Below are positions 61,801-64,000 of a stretch of 64,000 nucleotides of DNA, piece by piece. Every line of letters begins with the position of its first letter. Within the stretch, counting starts at the first letter, position 1. Source of the DNA: Vanilla planifolia (taxonomy: Eukaryota; Streptophyta; Magnoliopsida; Asparagales; Orchidaceae); the NCBI GenBank assembly GCA_023846275.1, contig JAIUJO010000071.1, forward strand, positions 2,397,846 through 2,461,845, in the 5' to 3' direction. The translations under genes and the position numbers were made by a program. The notes under the pieces are model-generated. The model was given only the letters and a program-made list of their open reading frames with translations. It did no database searches and was not told the DNA's origin.

Positions 61801-62540
61801 TTTGGTCTCTCTGAGTAACTAATAGAGGGACATCCCATCAGTGTTGGATTAACAATGCTTGTTCTCCCTCTAGTAAGCACCTCTTAATATTTAACCTTAA
61901 CTAAGCTATATGATTCTTGTTTATCATTCTGACTATTATCTTCCACAATCACTATAGCATTTGCACAAACAGCTTACCTGTAATTACATAAATCATAATC
62001 ATCAGCACCTTTTCGATAGGGAGAATTTGTTGTGAAGCAATACATATTTATGTTCATTGAAATCTTATTCACTATATAGTGGATTACATTTTTCGTCCTC
62101 CTACAGCACTATGCATCACGTGGCAGCTTCATCCACTTCAAAAATATTCTTATGATAGCTAGCCTCCATTGACAAGGACACTTTCGTAAAGTGAACTACA
62201 TTTTTTCCTTGACAGCACTAAATTTTACCATTAATTGTTGGTGCCTTGACTATAAGAATAATTTTAGCATCTTGGATGATCATGTTGGGGCTATTTGGCC
62301 TTGAGTTTTTTTCAACTGAATGCAAAACATTAGTACTTGTGGTTCATGATAGGGACACTTACTATAAATTTCTTTTTGATTTCTTTACTACTACTCAATT
62401 TGTGCTTGATGATTAGAAGTTCCAATTCAATTTTTTAGGCTATCAAAAGCAAACCAAATAAAAATAGAATCATAAGTTTGCTATAAGTATACTACCAAAG
62501 TCAACAAAATCCATACTCCATTACCATCTTTTCACCTCCT
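61800..62540 (-). other. 5' region of LINE copy C
   Basis: Matches the 5' regions of A (35.17-35.89 kb) and B1 in the order of strings such as GTTGTGAAGCAATAC, TAGCATCTTGGATGATCATG and GTTTTTTTCAACTGAATGCA. No reliable promoter motif. Confidence 0.5.
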
Positions 62541-62959
62541 TTCGTCGCCAATGTCAGTGACCACCCTTCATCACCTTCCATACATATTACTCCATCCACC
62601 ACTCCCGCCACAACTTTTTGTTGCATTCAAACATCTTTATCTACTACATTTATATGACTCCATCCAAAGTCTTTGGGTTCCTTGATAAACAAAAGGTTGA
62701 AGCATGCATACTCTCCTTTAGAAGGTGCATACATAAAATCTATGTAATACAAATTTGGTAAGAGGTATTCTACAATCCCAATCTAGTCATACAAGAGTAA
62801 GTGATGAGCCACTCAGTCTACAACATAGTTGCCTTAGCATTTGATGTGGCACATTTTGAATGAATACATTACCTAAATACATGCAATAGTGCTATGGTAG
62901 GTACCTCTATTCATTATAGACAACAACATCTGGTTCACTATACCAATTGTTGTAGTAGA

Positions 62960-63190
62960 GTCTTATTTGATCACCACTCCTTGATCATTTAGAAGTGTTC
63001 TAAAGAACTCCATCACTTTTAAGGATAGCGGTAGTCTCCATGACCAAAAATGAACTTGGAAACCAAGTTTTTCCTACAATAATAACAAGTTTGCCCAAGG
63101 CATCCCAAATAACAATACCAATTCAAGCGCTAAGATGTTCTTACACAAATTTAATGCAATTGAGTTTAACCTACCTCATTGGAGGTGTCT
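62960..63190 (-). pseudogene. RNase H (copy E)
   Basis: Minus-strand reading TPPMR.VKLN near 63186-63155, then GIVIWDALGKLVIIVGKTW and METTAILK (family AEL.AL). The catalytic Asp of NxDG is replaced, and stops are present. Aligns with C and F. Confidence 0.7.
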
Positions 63191-63479
63191 AATAAGAGGT
63201 GACAAGTAGCTCGTTAAGGCCATCTATTCTCTTGCTAGATGGAATAGGAAACTTTAATAATGTAATAACAAAAAATAAAATATTTCTTTGGAGTGTAGCT
63301 AATTTGAGAGCCATTTTTGCATGAGCTGCAAATTCTTATTAAGACAAAATGAAATAATGCATAACAAGCAAAGTTGACTTTTGAGATGTAGTAGCCACTT
63401 TCAAATTCAAAAAAAGTCAGCTAAGAAGCTCTACCAATGAAGCCACATCGCTATAGTTCACATTGTCTAGCCTGAAATT

Positions 63480-63560
63480 CTTGCTAGCAAAGCTACTATA
63501 CCATAATTCTTTTGTACAATGACACTCCCACGAATAATTGCATGTCATCATTCATGTTAC
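63480..63560 (-). pseudogene. zf-RVT region (copy E)
   Basis: Minus-strand reading SWECHCTKELWYSSFASKNF, the best-preserved example of this segment in the window, with the WECH cysteine and histidine kept. The upstream zinc ligands are not readable. Confidence 0.7.
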
Positions 63561-64000
63561 AACCCTATAGATAAAGCACTAGTGTCTCAAGCAAGTTGAT
63601 AGCAAATTTATATTTAATTTGCACAAGAATATGTTAACTCGAGGATACACTTCACCTTCCAGACTCATGCCACCTCTTTTCAAATAGAAGTCTTGCATGT
63701 ATGCATGATATTATAGATGATCTTAGAGTTTAGCATCAAATCTTCACTCATCCTAAAGCATAGCACATCACTTTCACTTTATTTGGCCCATGGGAAATGT
63801 AGAATATGAGTTAGAAGATTAGATGCAAATAAGTTCTATAACATATTGTGATCCCACACACCATGCTCTATAACCAACTCTGCTATAAGTTTTGGATGTT
63901 CCATTTCCATATTAAGATAAGTTGGCCATTAAGTAATAAAAAGGATGCTAATCGAATTGTCTAAAGAGAAAAAAATAGAATTACCCACAACAATCCTCCA

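Larger units (their letters stand above)
55051..62540 (-). mobile_element. LINE copy C, nearly full length, minus strand
   Basis: Minus strand from 62.54 kb down: 5' region, ORF1 (61.80-60.70 kb) with an intact CCHC knuckle, spacer (60.7-59.03 kb), endonuclease with its N-terminal part deleted (58.96-58.56 kb), RT (58.33-56.34 kb), zf-RVT (near 56.1 kb), RNase H (55.80-55.56 kb) and a 3' region (55.45-55.05 kb). Relative to A, about 0.25 kb of endonuclease is missing near 58.965 kb. Many stops. Copy E lies directly 5', joined at sequence similar to the D/A junction. Confidence 0.8.
62545..64000 (-). mobile_element. LINE copy E, 3' part, cut by window end
   Basis: 3' region with AAAGTCTTTGGGTTCCTTGAT (62.66 kb), RNase H (63.19-62.96 kb), zf-RVT (63.56-63.48 kb) and the start of the RT 3' region up to the window end. 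Same orientation and same relation to copy C as D has to A. Confidence 0.75.

Overview
The window looks like gene-free, repeat-dominated nuclear DNA from a land plant with a large genome. A gymnosperm or other big-genome plant is my guess. The evidence is strong AT-richness, long stretches without ORFs, many heavily decayed non-LTR retrotransposons of the plant L1 type (ORF1 with a DUF4283-like region and a CCHC zinc knuckle; ORF2 with endonuclease, reverse transcriptase, zf-RVT and RNase H), a large diverged tandem array, and an LTR-flanked element with no visible polymerase. I found no intact host gene, no tRNA or rRNA, no CRISPR and no bacterial operon. Nearly all short open frames are chance frames or antisense shadows of decayed LINEs.

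Layout. (1) 1 to about 15.4 kb is a highly diverged tandem array with a period near 0.39 kb, marked by a recurring GTAACATCCTCAATC-like motif. Monomers run in + orientation up to about 9.39 kb and in - orientation after that, so the array contains an inversion point. (2) 15431-21420 holds two 1.18 kb direct repeats (TG...CA, with CTAAA/CTAAT next to the outer ends) around 3.6 kb of non-coding DNA. This fits a non-autonomous LTR retrotransposon. (3) 21.4-25.7 kb is unassigned AT-rich DNA with a long (AT)n(GT)n microsatellite. (4) 25.69-28.45 kb is a 5'-truncated LINE on the + strand (copy F) that runs from RT through RNase H. (5) 28.66-64 kb is a cluster of relatives of the same LINE family, all on the - strand: A (near full length), D (with deletions), B1 (5' part), B2 (RT part), C (near full length) and E (cut by the window end). 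(6) Two related blocks of about 3.8 kb (40.43-44.19 and 51.23-55.05 kb) lie in the cluster. Each is built around monomers of about 0.3 kb, and a shared tail recurs next to LINE 3' sides.

In a living LINE of this type, ORF1 would bind the element RNA, the APE-type endonuclease would nick the target, and the RT with its RNase H would copy the RNA at the nick. Here every copy has stops and frameshifts, and most have damaged catalytic motifs (YVDD kept only in A; YVDG, NSND, YAND and HAYD elsewhere), so none looks autonomous. All block and element edges come from reading one copy against another by eye and are good to about 20-100 bases unless a precise motif is quoted.
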